DNA of 47,000 bases from the NCBI RefSeq assembly GCF_001039355.2, contig NW_019775530.1, positions 110,121 to 157,120 on the forward strand. The letters are read 5' to 3'. Below the pieces are notes generated by a model, which searched no databases, was not told where the DNA came from, and worked only from the letters and a program-made list of their open reading frames with translations. This document shows, piece by piece, positions 34,042 to 42,700 of the stretch. A program made the position numbers and the translations under genes. The DNA is from Lingula anatina. Taxonomy: Eukaryota > Brachiopoda > Lingulata > Lingulida > Lingulidae. The number at the start of each line of letters is the position of its first letter. Within the stretch, counting starts at the first letter, position 1.

Positions 34042-35005
34042 TATAGGATTGTTGATTTTTTTAAAGCAGCGATGACTTTACAAAGAAAAAAAAAAAAGAA
34101 TTGTTCAATTATTTAAAAAAGCCTGACATTAATTTTATCATATGTTGATAATTTTCAGCTGAACATCATTCAAAGAAACAGGGATAGAAGTGCAAGAGAC
34201 TTTGATAGACTTGAATACAAGATGGAAGAGAAGTCAGACGAGATCAAAAGACAGGTAAATAGCCTGAGACAGAGAAAATCCTAGCTTTATTTTATAGCTC
34301 TTCAGAGGAATCCAAGTTTTGAAACAATTAAAAAAGAATTTTGTCAGATTAATATATTAATTTTTGGTTCTTGGTACTTTGTAATTCAAGCCATCGTTTG
34401 GTATTTTTTGGTGTTGTTTATTTTCTATAGAACACATTGTCAAGTAAAAGACTAAATGATGTTTCTTACTGCTGTTCTTTTTGTTACAAAGATTCAATAA
34501 ATTTACAAATCTTTTTATCAATTACCACTGTCAGCTATTGAACCAATTTTTCCCTTTCTTCCTTAGGAAGAGACACTAAGGGATTGTTACTTTCTATAAC
34601 ATATATTTTCATCTGCACAATTCATAGATCTAGCTCTTAGATGAAATCAACTTGTGAATTTATATTTTACAGATAAGAAGAATGAAACCAGCAGCCGAAG
34701 GGTAAGAAAAACACCTCTTATATATATATATGTTTCACACTTGGATTTGTGATTGAAAACATTCAGACAAATCACGAAAAACTATTAAAGAACAGAAGTA
34801 AGAGATTAAGCAGAAATGAAATTATTTCCATGTAACTTTTAGTCAAAATGTTTCGTACGTATGTATACATCCTTTTTTTTTAAAGTGACAAATGATAAAA
34901 AATGTATTTTAATACAAATTTCAAAACAAAAATTATCAAAATTACAGGTCCAGCCCCTTTGGCACGTGGATGGGCTATATGATTGAAGATAGTAGATTCC
35001 AGTAG
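14529..35005 (+). CDS. WW-domain protein with a giant modular coiled-coil tail, at least 58 coding exons
   Basis: About 4.57 kb of coding sequence (about 1,520 residues, start uncertain) is spread over 20.5 kb. The order is: proline-rich N-terminus (exon 1); unrecognised domain (exon 2); CEP164-type module with a WW domain (exons 3-5); Lys/Glu-rich linker (exon 6); short linker exons (7-11); four copies of a three-exon cassette (12-23); four Pro/Ala exons (24-27); acidic exon (28); coiled coil (29-56); short tail (57-58). Exons 7-56 are all multiples of three and phase 0 at both ends. Individual exon positions are given in the sub-features. CEP164 is a centriolar distal-appendage protein needed for cilia, so a ciliary or centriolar role is plausible, but the tail is unlike any CEP164 I know. 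The start codon is the weakest part of the model. Confidence 0.8.
16792..17963 (+). CDS. Exons 3-5: CEP164-type module and WW domain
   Basis: Exons are 16792-16902, 17284-17398 and 17812-17963. The encoded order, DQLVLYEDW, then EELEEYAACLGIDLEEEPGL, then VEWTPCQDLSGDIYYFNRLT and GECSWDHPKDSYFR, follows the N-terminus of CEP164, where a short helical segment packs against a WW domain. The two signature Trp residues (EWTPC and SWDHP), the Tyr-Tyr-Phe strand and the final His-Pro are all present. In CEP164 this module binds tau-tubulin kinase TTBK2. Whether the same partner is used here is inference. Confidence 0.75.
17690..17722 (+). pseudogene. Decayed partial duplicate of the WW exon start
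   Basis: TTTCAGCTAGGACCTAATTG here closely resembles the acceptor and start of exon 5 (TTTCAGCCAGGACCTCAGTG at 17806-17825). The upstream sequence, GTGTGCTGTTCAACC, also resembles the GTGTGGTTCACTA before exon 5. It is followed by GACATCCGTGTAAG and then C12. The copy has an early in-frame stop and no room for the WW fold. It looks like a local duplication of the intron end plus exon start. Confidence 0.55.
18168..20507 (+). CDS. Exons 6-11: charged linker and short symmetric exons
   Basis: Exons are 18168-18250, 19261-19311, 19583-19621, 19873-19938, 20230-20268 and 20466-20507. Exon 6 encodes a Lys/Glu helix (EKAAKEKAAQEKLMKKKKGK) and sets the reading to phase 0. Exons 7-11 are 51, 39, 66, 39 and 42 nt. 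Their products are short charged or Pro-rich pieces (QSYYQGTPTG, PRPSPMQSAR, DQRMAEERAAFRKCMQE, TPAPQQPAPLGVIK). Each has a good GT donor and AG acceptor and leaves the frame unchanged if skipped. Confidence 0.75.
20710..23388 (+). CDS. Exons 12-23: four copies of a three-exon cassette plus a 24-nt microexon
   Basis: The cassette is [basic exon ending RVRKE] - [AAEILQLTQP-type exon] - [hydrophobic/Pro exon such as VLDLDMPPPMPSYK]. Positions are: copy 1, 20710-20760, 20917-20955, 21074-21115; copy 2, 21286-21357, 21623-21673, 21791-21823; copy 3, 21993-22043, 22187-22225, 22349-22390; copy 4, 22586-22636 and 22913-22966, with its third exon replaced or lost. Exon 23 (23365-23388) encodes only DEDIVRQE. 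All are phase 0. Introns following the basic exons share TTATCAT/TGTCATCA sequence, and those before exons 18 and 21 share TTAAATGACATT, so the duplications included introns. Confidence 0.8.
23853..24415 (+). CDS. Exons 24-27: four near-identical 42-nt exons
   Basis: Exons are 23853-23894, 24042-24083, 24204-24245 and 24374-24415. They encode PAGLQKSAPLPAIQ, PAGLQKSAPLPAIP, PTGIQKSAPLPAIP and PAGIQKSAPLPAIK. The exon-plus-intron unit is 160-190 bp, and the intervening introns are also very similar (GTGAGTATTCATCTAACACA in the first two). This is a recent tandem duplication. The product is an extended Pro/Ala/Lys linker. Confidence 0.85.
24632..24781 (+). CDS. Exon 28: acidic hinge
   Basis: One 150-nt phase-0 exon encoding 50 residues, mostly Asp and Glu (DEADEMTTDDEEVEMKIDHE, then further Asp/Glu with His). 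It separates the Pro-rich arrays from the coiled coil and is the longest exon after exon 5. It ends CAG|GTACGA. Confidence 0.8.
25111..32311 (+). CDS. Exons 29-51: coiled-coil array of alternating exon types, each about 25 codons
   Basis: Exons: 25111-25179, 25436-25519, 25791-25865, 26218-26292, 26579-26653, 26827-26895, 27212-27286, 27464-27538, 27796-27870, 28108-28179, 28360-28428, 28674-28751, 28971-29042, 29263-29337, 29681-29755, 29954-30028, 30187-30261, 30397-30471, 30682-30750, 30980-31051, 31276-31350, 31580-31654, 32258-32311. Most are 69-78 nt. Type A starts like INDLKEVREES or ITNLKEAKEEL and ends IKSQ. Type B starts MKSLQK or LKTLKK and has a DQLKxKVDEIKxQ ending. From exon 37 on they alternate A-B. 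Most end in a Gln codon CAG that forms part of the donor. The product is a long charged coiled coil. Confidence 0.85.
29452..29620. mobile_element. Truncated hAT-like MITE in a coiled-coil intron
   Basis: This starts with CAGGGGCGAATCCAGAGAT and continues with TTCTTCCGACAGAAAAATTGATGACC and a GACCCAGAAGACGGCC segment, matching the element at 31732-31899 along most of its length. The right inverted terminus is missing. It lies in the intron between exons 42 and 43. Confidence 0.7.
31708..32065. repeat. Dispersed repeat, copy 2, split by a MITE insertion
   Basis: The left part, GTGCATTCGCAATGGAACTA (from about 31709), and the right part (TTGGTAGATC, then TCGCTGAATGCAATCAG, and CCCTCAAAGAAAAGTATAAA near 32020-32040) correspond to consecutive parts of the repeat at 46826-47000. 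The MITE at 31732-31899 sits between them. Confidence 0.6.
31732..31899. mobile_element. hAT-like MITE nested in an older repeat
   Basis: The left end CAGGGGCGGATCCAGGG and the right end ATCCGCCCCTG are inverted repeats. The interior has TTCTTTCTTGGTCCATCCGC-type sequence shared with 29452-29620. No open frame of its own. An exact 8-bp target duplication is not clear. Confidence 0.75.
32578..34254 (+). CDS. Exons 52-56: longer coiled-coil exons
   Basis: Exons are 32578-32676, 32981-33085, 33258-33353, 33817-33900 and 34159-34254 (33, 35, 32, 28 and 32 codons), all phase 0. They resemble type B exons extended by about one heptad, with the shared pattern K-K-x-K-D-K-(S/T)-A and a middle such as LEQLREKLEEYDEKMEEIKK. 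The alternation with type A exons is lost here, so this end of the array probably expanded by single-exon duplication. Exon 52 ends in Ile (GTGATA|GTAAGC) rather than in the usual Gln. Confidence 0.8.
33998..34039. repeat. T42 homopolymer in the intron between exons 55 and 56
   Basis: An uninterrupted run of 42 T, followed by ATTATAGG. It could be the tail of a retrotransposed element read in antisense, or simple slippage. It lies upstream of the exon 56 acceptor. Confidence 0.9.
34673..35005 (+). CDS. Exons 57-58: C-terminus with two possible endings
   Basis: Exon 57 starts at 34673 (IRRMKPAAEG). If the donor at 34702 (AAGG|GTAAGA) is used, it joins to 34948, and the protein ends SSPFGTWMGYMIEDSRFQ with a stop at 35003-35005. 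If the intron is retained, the same GTAAG supplies an in-frame TAA at 34703-34705. The donor is strong and the acceptor reads TTACAG, so splicing is the preferred model. The short hydrophobic tail has no recognised motif. Confidence 0.6.
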
Positions 35006-35606
35006 ATGAAGTCCAGTCAAGTAGACTCTGTCTGGAGTTATCGGTGTTGGGTTGCTAATTGAGCCCTCAAGGAGACCGTGGATACGGACGATGTCGGTGG
35101 GTCGAAGTGTGGAGGAAAGAATTGGATCCGCGTATCGCCATGTTGTGTTCTTTAACTTCCTCAAGCGGCCTGGGCTCTATTCTTGATGGCGGCAGTGTCG
35201 TCTATCTGACCATGGAAGTCTTAAGGATATACAATCTGACAACGTTGAGCGATGGAACCAGACTGTTCGGCTGCGGCCGGCGCTGGGGCTTCAGAGAGAA
35301 GGGTTAACTACTAGTTGGTATAATCGTCATTATGTCACATGAAGCTAATACCCTCTCTGCTAGCCTTGTTGTTGCGGTTACTGGATGCTTCCGTGGTACA
35401 AGGTGAAGATTTGGACCAAAGGATTAGATTCATTCGATGTTTGAAGTTGAAGTGGTTTCTGCGAGGTTTTCATGAGGTGACTCGATGCCCTTGCTTTGGA
35501 TATGGGTCTCAAGTATTGGCTAATCTCTGGAGTCTGTGTGCAATTGTATAGAGGAGAGACACGTGCCATCAAAGCTGTTTCTTTCTGTCTTGGGTCTCTT
35601 GTGCAA

Positions 35607-35710
35607 CTACCTCAAACTATTACTACCTCAAACAACAACTACCTCAAACTATAACTACCTCAAACTTAAACTACCTCAAACTATAACTACCTCAAAATTA
35701 AACTACCTCA
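35607..35710 (+). promoter_or_regulatory. Array of seven let-7 8-mer seed matches, 16-nt period
   Basis: CTACCTCA occurs at 35607, 35623, 35639, 35655, 35671, 35687 and 35703, always 16 nt apart. CTACCTCA is the perfect 8-mer site for the let-7 seed (UGAGGUAG). In two units (35647-35662 and 35679-35694) the match is preceded by AACTATA, which pairs with the 3' end of let-7 (UAUAGUU). These units therefore equal the full let-7 complement with about six central bases removed. The spacing lies within the range known for cooperative microRNA sites. The sequence is certain; regulation is inferred. Confidence 0.6.
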
Positions 35711-35728
35711 AACACCTGTGCAATACTC

Positions 35729-36656
35729 TATGAAATACAGGATTATATTTGGTGCTATATTTGAAGAAATACAGGACTATATAATTGGTGCAATATTCTA
35801 TGAAATACAGGATTTTATTTGGTGCTATACTCTATGAAATACAGGATTATATTTGGTGCTATATTCTTTGAAATACAGGATTATAAATGGTGCTATACTC
35901 TATGAAATACAGGATTATATTTGGTGCTATATTCTTTGAAATACAGGATTAATAATGGTGCTAAATTTTATGAAATACAGGATTAAATAATTGGTGCTAT
36001 ATTCTATGAAATACAGGATTATATTATTGGTGCTATATTCTTTGAAATACAGGATTATATTATTGGTGCTATATTCTATGAAATACAGGATGATAAATGG
36101 TGCAATATTCTATGAAATACAGGATTATAAATGGTGCTATATTCTATGAAATACAGGATTAAATAATTGGTGCTATATTCAGTGAAATACAGGATTATAT
36201 TTGGTGCTATATTCTACAAAACACGGTATTATATTCAATGCAATACTGTATGAAATACAGGATTATATTTGGTGCTATATTCTTTGAAATACAGGATTAT
36301 ATTTGGTGCTATATTCTATGAAATACAGGATTATATTATTGGTGCTATATTCTATTAAATACAGGATTATAAATGGTGCTTTATTCTATGAAATACAGGG
36401 TTAAATTTGGTGCAATATTCTATGAAATACAGGATTATATTTGGTGCTATATTCAGTGAAATACAGGATTATATTTGGTGCTATATTCTATGAAACACGG
36501 TATTATATTCAATGCAATACTGTATGAAATACAGGATTATATTTGGTGCTATTTTCTTTGAAATACAGGATTATAAATGGTGCTATATTCTATGAAATAC
36601 AGGATTATATTTGGTGCTATGTTCTATGAAACAGTATTATATTCAATGCAATACTC
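35729..36656. repeat. 34-bp minisatellite, about 27 copies, with higher-order structure
   Basis: The consensus unit begins TGAAATACAGGATTATATTT and continues GGTGCTATATTCTA. Some units are 36 bp with an added TA. A divergent unit (ACACGGTATTATATTCAATG and CAATACTGTA) appears as about the 15th and 23rd copies, and in shortened form as the last, which suggests block duplications of about eight units. The unit is AT-rich, not self-complementary over its length, and has no coding frame. Confidence 0.95.
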
Positions 36657-36712
36657 GACAACTTACCTTGTAAATACCTGGAATTTTGTATAAAGCTGCC
36701 ACTGCTCATGAA

Positions 36713-36718
36713 GAATAA
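36713..36718 (+). terminator. Candidate poly(A) signal of the WW/coiled-coil gene
   Basis: AATAAA on the plus strand just after the minisatellite, about 1.7 kb downstream of the proposed stop. Supported by position only. Confidence 0.4.
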
Positions 36719-36739
36719 ATAACGAATGTGTACCTTGAA

Positions 36740-39700
36740 GTACTTTATCTGTGCGTTTGTCTGAATGGGTCATTTCAATGGATAAAATATCAATAAACAA
36801 ACTTCTTCAGAGGTTTTTTGATGTAGGGGCCCTTTACATAGGTATAGTTATATAAAGTGTAAAGATACAAATCAATTTCTGTGGATACCTGAGAATCTTC
36901 ATCCCCCTCAACCCCATTTCAAAACTTGACAGAAAATGAGTCTAAACAAGGCTCGTCTTTTTTCATTTTCTTTGAAGTGGTCATAATTAAAAATAATTAA
37001 AAAATATTTTAAAAATAATTACTTAAGAGATTTCTGTTAAAAATTCAAATGCAACCATACCTGGTTTAGTACCTGTAAGGCCTATAGCGCATACATTTCC
37101 AAGAAATACATCTACATTTCAAGGAATCAAGGGTAAGATGGAAGGGTTCATCACTTGGCCTGGATGCCAAATGAAGCATAACAAACTAACAAAACCAAAT
37201 GAGTACACAGATCAAGATCCCAACATTTAAACCATTAAAAAAAACCAACCAAAACGTAGATCCAAAAGGTTTATTAGTCATAAAATTTTGCATGTAAAAA
37301 GTACAGAGTTCTCACAAGGTCAGCTTTGAGAAAAGAATCTTACCAAGATTCACACCTAAACTCGTAAGGTTCCTTAACAGCATCTCACTTACTTTCCTCA
37401 CAAATTTTTTACAAAATGAGGAAATGATTCTAATCTCAACTGCGGCCTGCAAGTGGGAGATAAATTGAAAAGGAAATATGAAGCATTGAATCTAAAGACA
37501 AAGCATCTAATTACGGATGTAGTTTCTCCACTCAGCAGCTCATATCAGAGTTCTGGTTCTCCAATACTTTGGAAGAGGCCATGTCAACAGCTTTCTCCAC
37601 TTTCTCAGGTGACTGAACAAACATTGAAAACTGAAGAACTATGGCTCTTATATAAACTGGCGATTGAAGAAACTATCAGAGTAACCGAGTAATTTACTCG
37701 GAAGATTAAATTATTCACTAAAAGACAAAACATACATTTACATCAAATTACACTGATAATTTTCTGCACTACAGCTTAAAGCAAATACTGTACTTTTTGC
37801 ACAACACTTTTCCAAACATATTCGGTGTGACAGGGGTGGATCCGTTAATGAAGACAGTTTTTTGTGTAATACTAATTTCTGATCTCCATAAATGCAATTG
37901 TTACCATTGAAAAGAATTCTGGCGGGATTGTTTATAGTCTAATTTGTGACCTGATTTTGTACATATAATTTTATCAAATTACACATCACTCAGTCGGAAT
38001 GAGCACAACATAACCATCATGAGAAATTAGTACAAATCAAAAATAATATCATTTTAAAGTAGTTATTTAAATTGCTGTCTGACCTGATAAACCCATAACA
38101 TCAGTGGTTATCTTTTTTACTTTTAGGGCTTTAAAGCAAACAGAATGTACCTTCTATGCCTGTGCCTGAACACATAAAACGGAAAACGTGTCATTAAAGA
38201 AACTAAATAAAAGGTATAAAATCACAATCCATTGATATCTTGCACACCTACATGACACTAATATAGCAAATGTAATGATATACAACTGACAGAGCCGTAT
38301 ATGAATCTTAACTGCTTTACATGGCTTTACATGATTAATCTTTTTTTCCTTACTGTAAACCATGCCGCAACTTCTTTCAGACAAGTGTAGCATAATTTCA
38401 TTCTTAGTTTCACAATGGATCAAACAGTTGATGATAATAAATAGAAATATCAGTATGCTTTCGTTTTCATTATTCGTTTATGTGCAATTACCATGGCGCA
38501 CAAGACATAAAATAATGTGTAAACCTACATCTATATGAATATACTAATAAAATATATAAAACCTACAGCACAACATGTCCACGTTGCCCTGATGGGCTTA
38601 AAACAACATTCTGGTTTCATTTAAAACATTTTGCACATTTTCCTCCACAGTTCTTATTACCTTTTAAAAGTAGCATGACACTTGCTCAGGACACGACTTC
38701 AGAACAAGGTCAAGTCATGACCTGTCAGGGTTATGACTTTCAAACTGGGTCACAAGGTCATGACCGCCAAACTGGGTCAGTATGTCATTGCAGCGACAGG
38801 GCAATGTGGCCACAAATGCACGATCTATAGAAATATATACACTGGTGTTAGGACTAATGCATAGATGCCAAGTAAGCTTGTGCAACGGGCTAATGTATAA
38901 TGGCTGTCATATGAAGCTTGCAGATTAACAGGTTACTACACTTACATGTTAGGATTGGTCCGATGATATCTACTGGGAGATAACATATACAGTTTACTTA
39001 TAAGTGGTGTGCACAGATACCATTAAATATATATATGTACAGTTAAACAGCCAAGGTTGCTGCTACACCCTGGAGCCCATGTTAACCTGGGAAATACTGC
39101 GATGCTAGTGCTCAAATTATCCTCCTGATATAGTTTTGATAATATTAAAGCAACTCCCAGGTTCATTCAATATCTTTTCACAAATCTCTGCTTTAGTTGC
39201 CATCAGCATAACCCACTGTCTGTCGCTTCCTCTCTATGGCATAAGTTAAACCATGTCATTTTGGAATGATCTTTTTTTTTTTCCTTCAACTTCTCTATTT
39301 CTTTTCTCATTTAACAACTCCCTTAATGCCACATTTTTGATAAAAAATTAATCATAATTCTAGTCACTTTTAAATTGACCCTTCGTATAATCATATCACT
39401 ACATCAGGCCCAGTGACATAGATAGAAAATAAAAACTGTCTGTAAACTGTAATGCTTTACTGACATTAATTCTTCACTTATTTCTAAAGATGTTGCTGAG
39501 AGCTTGATCGTAGGTGGCTTAAAGGCTTAGTACCAAAATGAAGTGAGGTCTGTTCGTTTCAAATTGTGCTTTCAATTCAAGTGAATGCTCTTCTTTCACT
39601 GTGGTTATCTTAAATGCAATTTGTCATGTTACAATCAACTTTTACTCCAATGAAAAAAGTACAAAAAATCCCATTAAATTGCAAGCACAATTTTCACTAA

Positions 39701-39744
39701 TACATGAAGTTTGGTAAATAAAAACCTAATCTAAGTCCAGAAAT
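36740..39744 (-). other. Intergenic gap and probable long 3' UTR of the APP gene
   Basis: No coding exon is seen. A minus-strand AATAAA at 37270-37275 would give the APP-type gene a 3' UTR of about 2.4 kb. That would leave only about 550 bp between the two convergent genes. Many short open frames occur on both strands without splice support. A cluster of AGGTCA/TGACC half-sites lies at about 38700-38770. Confidence 0.4.
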
Positions 39745-42700
39745 TTAGCAATTTTGTGGCTGTTCGAAATATCTGTAAGTGGGGTTCTCATAGCCGTTCA
39801 TCTGCATGGCAGCAACATGTCTCTCTTCTGGCGTCTGCTGATCAATTTCTACGAAGCCGTGATTCACTGGGGTGCGCTGTGCTCTCTTCTTTCCTACTGC
39901 AATGGCGACCAAAATGATGACCAAGACGGCGATGCAGCCCATGGCGATACCGACAGAGGAGAATGTGCTGGTGCTTTTCATTTTGCTAACAACTGGCTGA
40001 TTCTGGAAAGTAATGGAAGAGAACATATTAGAATGGTATACATAGAACAGACTAGAACACTTTTGTCCTACATCCATTCTTGAGTATCTCTTTTGTGTTA
40101 CATCCATTCTTGAGTATCTCTTTATCTTAACCTCAAGAATATCTCAAACTATTTATCCATTCTTGAGTATCCCTTTCTAAGCTTAATCTCAAAACACATT
40201 TTGAAAACTACATCCACAGATAACATATCTACAAAATACAATTTCAGTATAGGGTCCCTCTCCTCCATGATTTGACCTCCAAAACATTTGCAGGACAATA
40301 TTTCTTCCCTGTTCAAACTTACCACTTCAGCAGCGACCCCCTTGTTAGCCTGCATCAGTCCTATGACCTGGGCGCTCTGCTTCCCGTATGCGTGCTCATT
40401 CTCCATCACCTCGTCGTCAAACTTCACCACGTGCTCCTCAATGTGCACTGGCTTCGTTTTCTTGGCTGTCTTTTTCTGGGCTGGCTCTTCCACCTCAGTC
40501 TTCACAGTCAGTTTAGGCTGGTCTGTCTGCACAGGATGGTCTAGAAGGGAGAAAACATTGATTTCATTAGAAATATGACATCAGAGTAAGGAATGAGGCT
40601 ATAATGCGTTAGATGTGCCCGCATGAGGCCAGCAGCATCAATGTATCACATAGGATCCAGTGATATGTTTTCCAGGCGTGAACAATCATTATCTTGTTCT
40701 GTTCTAATTTCTTATTCAACATCATCCTGAAATTGAAACACTTGGCCCGAATGGGTCTTTCGTTGATTGACACACAACTTAAATTCATAAATCTCATCTG
40801 ACTTTATTAAAACTTCCATTTCCAAGGCAATTTATTGATCAGAGCCCCCACCCCTCTATATTCCTTTTAGATTCCTGGTTGCACCTACCTTTGGCAAACT
40901 TCTCCTTGTATTTTTCCACCAGGTCCACCTTGGCTGGGACTGGCTCCTTCATTATCTTGTCCAAAGCATTGTCCATTCTGGCATAGGTTTTCATAAAGTC
41001 AGCTGAAACCAAAATTCAAGGAAATAATCACATAAACCCTAAATTATTAATCTAGATCTAATCACTCTAGTCATAACAAGGAGTAAATTGAGGTATGAAG
41101 TTTAAGTCTTATAGCTGGCAATTTCAAGGGTATTGCTTTTCTTGGATTGAAACAGTAACAAAAGCAAAGCATAAAGTTTATGAAGACGAAAGGAGATAAA
41201 CTATACAGAAAACTTCCCAATCAATCTTTAGATACACATGACAAACAGTAAAGATCAGAAACATAAAAATGATTGTGAAATGAGTTATATGATAAAGACA
41301 CTACACTGGGTTGCATAAAAAAAAATGGCTGGTTGAAAATAAAAAGAATGCATATCCCATAAACTAGAAAAAATTAGTGTCTGACTGAAAAATCGTGGCT
41401 AATTATAACTGCACTGAAGAATGATACACTGCTATATGCCTGTTATCTTACCAATTCTGGCCGTAATCTTGCTGGCGAGGGCAGGCACACGATCCAGCAT
41501 GGCAATGCTCTGGTTAATACGGAGGTTCGTCTGACTCAGGTGCNTATAATACATGACAACTAATAATGAAATAAGAAATTTATACAAAATGGTGAAGGTC
41601 AACATCATGATTTTTTCTACACATTTACAAAACTAAGTCACATTCACAGGACTGCATAAGATTTAAGATAAAGTTTGTGCTTTCAAAAGAGCACATGCAT
41701 CATATATTTCAAAATAATAAAGTGTTATAATTAGTAGATATGAGAACTGTATAAACTTCTCAAGCCTTGGACTTACATCTGGGATGTCTCTCTGCAGGGC
41801 CTTCAGGTATTTGTCAATTGTCATGCGCTTCTTGGTGTTGAAGTTTGTCTGCACATGTTGCTCATGGACAGCCTCTAGCTCGCGTTTCTCTCCCAAGTTC
41901 TCATTTTCAAGGGCCTGGTATGTCTTTTCAAAACGCTAAAATGTGGAGAAAGAAAATGTAAGTCGGAACTTTTTCCATTTGTAAAATTTTAATACCTTAT
42001 GACCAGTTCTATTCATTCATTCTCTCGTGCTATATTATGAGACTTCCAAATATAACTAATCTTATACTACAGTAACTTTAATAATTGGTCCCTGTAGAAA
42101 TTGATGGGCCACTGATTGATGCTTTTATCCCAAGTCAGTTTGTCTTCCAACTATAGATCAGTGTGTAGAATTAGAACTGTATTATAATCATCACAATCAT
42201 TATTATTTTTACTACTAAATCTTTCACTAACCTCTGTTATTTCCTTCTTCATCTTCTCGGCTCCCTTGGGATCCTTGGCGCTAAGTTCCACAACACGCGC
42301 CCGTGCTGCATTCCACTCTTTCATCAACACGGTGATCTTGTCTTGATGGACAGTCCTCATCTTCTTCTGCGCCAGTTTGAAATGTTCATGCTCATCAAAG
42401 TACTCGCCCAGACGTCCCTGGTGGAGGTACTTGGCTAAGTAGTCGTCCTTGGGTTTTTTGTCCTTGACCTTTTCCTTCTGAGGAGGTTTTGTTGGCTCGG
42501 CGGTGATTGGGATCTCTTTCTCTGCGGGCACTGCTGCCTTGTGTGTTACCACCTCTGTAAAGAAACAATTCAAAATACATTGCTAAGCAAGAAGATATTT
42601 AATTTTTCCCCTTTATTTTATACAGGCTGCCATTCTATTTACCTGATTTAATTTCTTTTCTTCATTTTCATCATACTTACCCTGGCACAGGTCCTTTGCT

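Larger units (their letters stand above)
35006..36735 (+). other. Probable 3' UTR of the WW/coiled-coil gene
   Basis: It runs from the stop at 35003-35005 to just past AATAAA at 36713-36718. The first 600 nt are GC-richer and have no convincing open frame. They are followed by the 16-nt let-7-site array and the 34-bp minisatellite. Its status as UTR is inferred from position; an alternative is that the transcript ends earlier and the repeats are intergenic. Confidence 0.5.

Noticed and set aside
34880-35164. Minus-strand 94-codon open frame across the last exon of the coiled-coil gene
   Set aside because: No family resemblance that I can name and no splice support. It overlaps the plus-strand last exon and is probably a shadow.
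35729-36656. Regular repeats that might suggest a CRISPR-like array
   Set aside because: Units are head-to-tail 34-bp copies without unique spacers, in a eukaryotic genome; it is a minisatellite.
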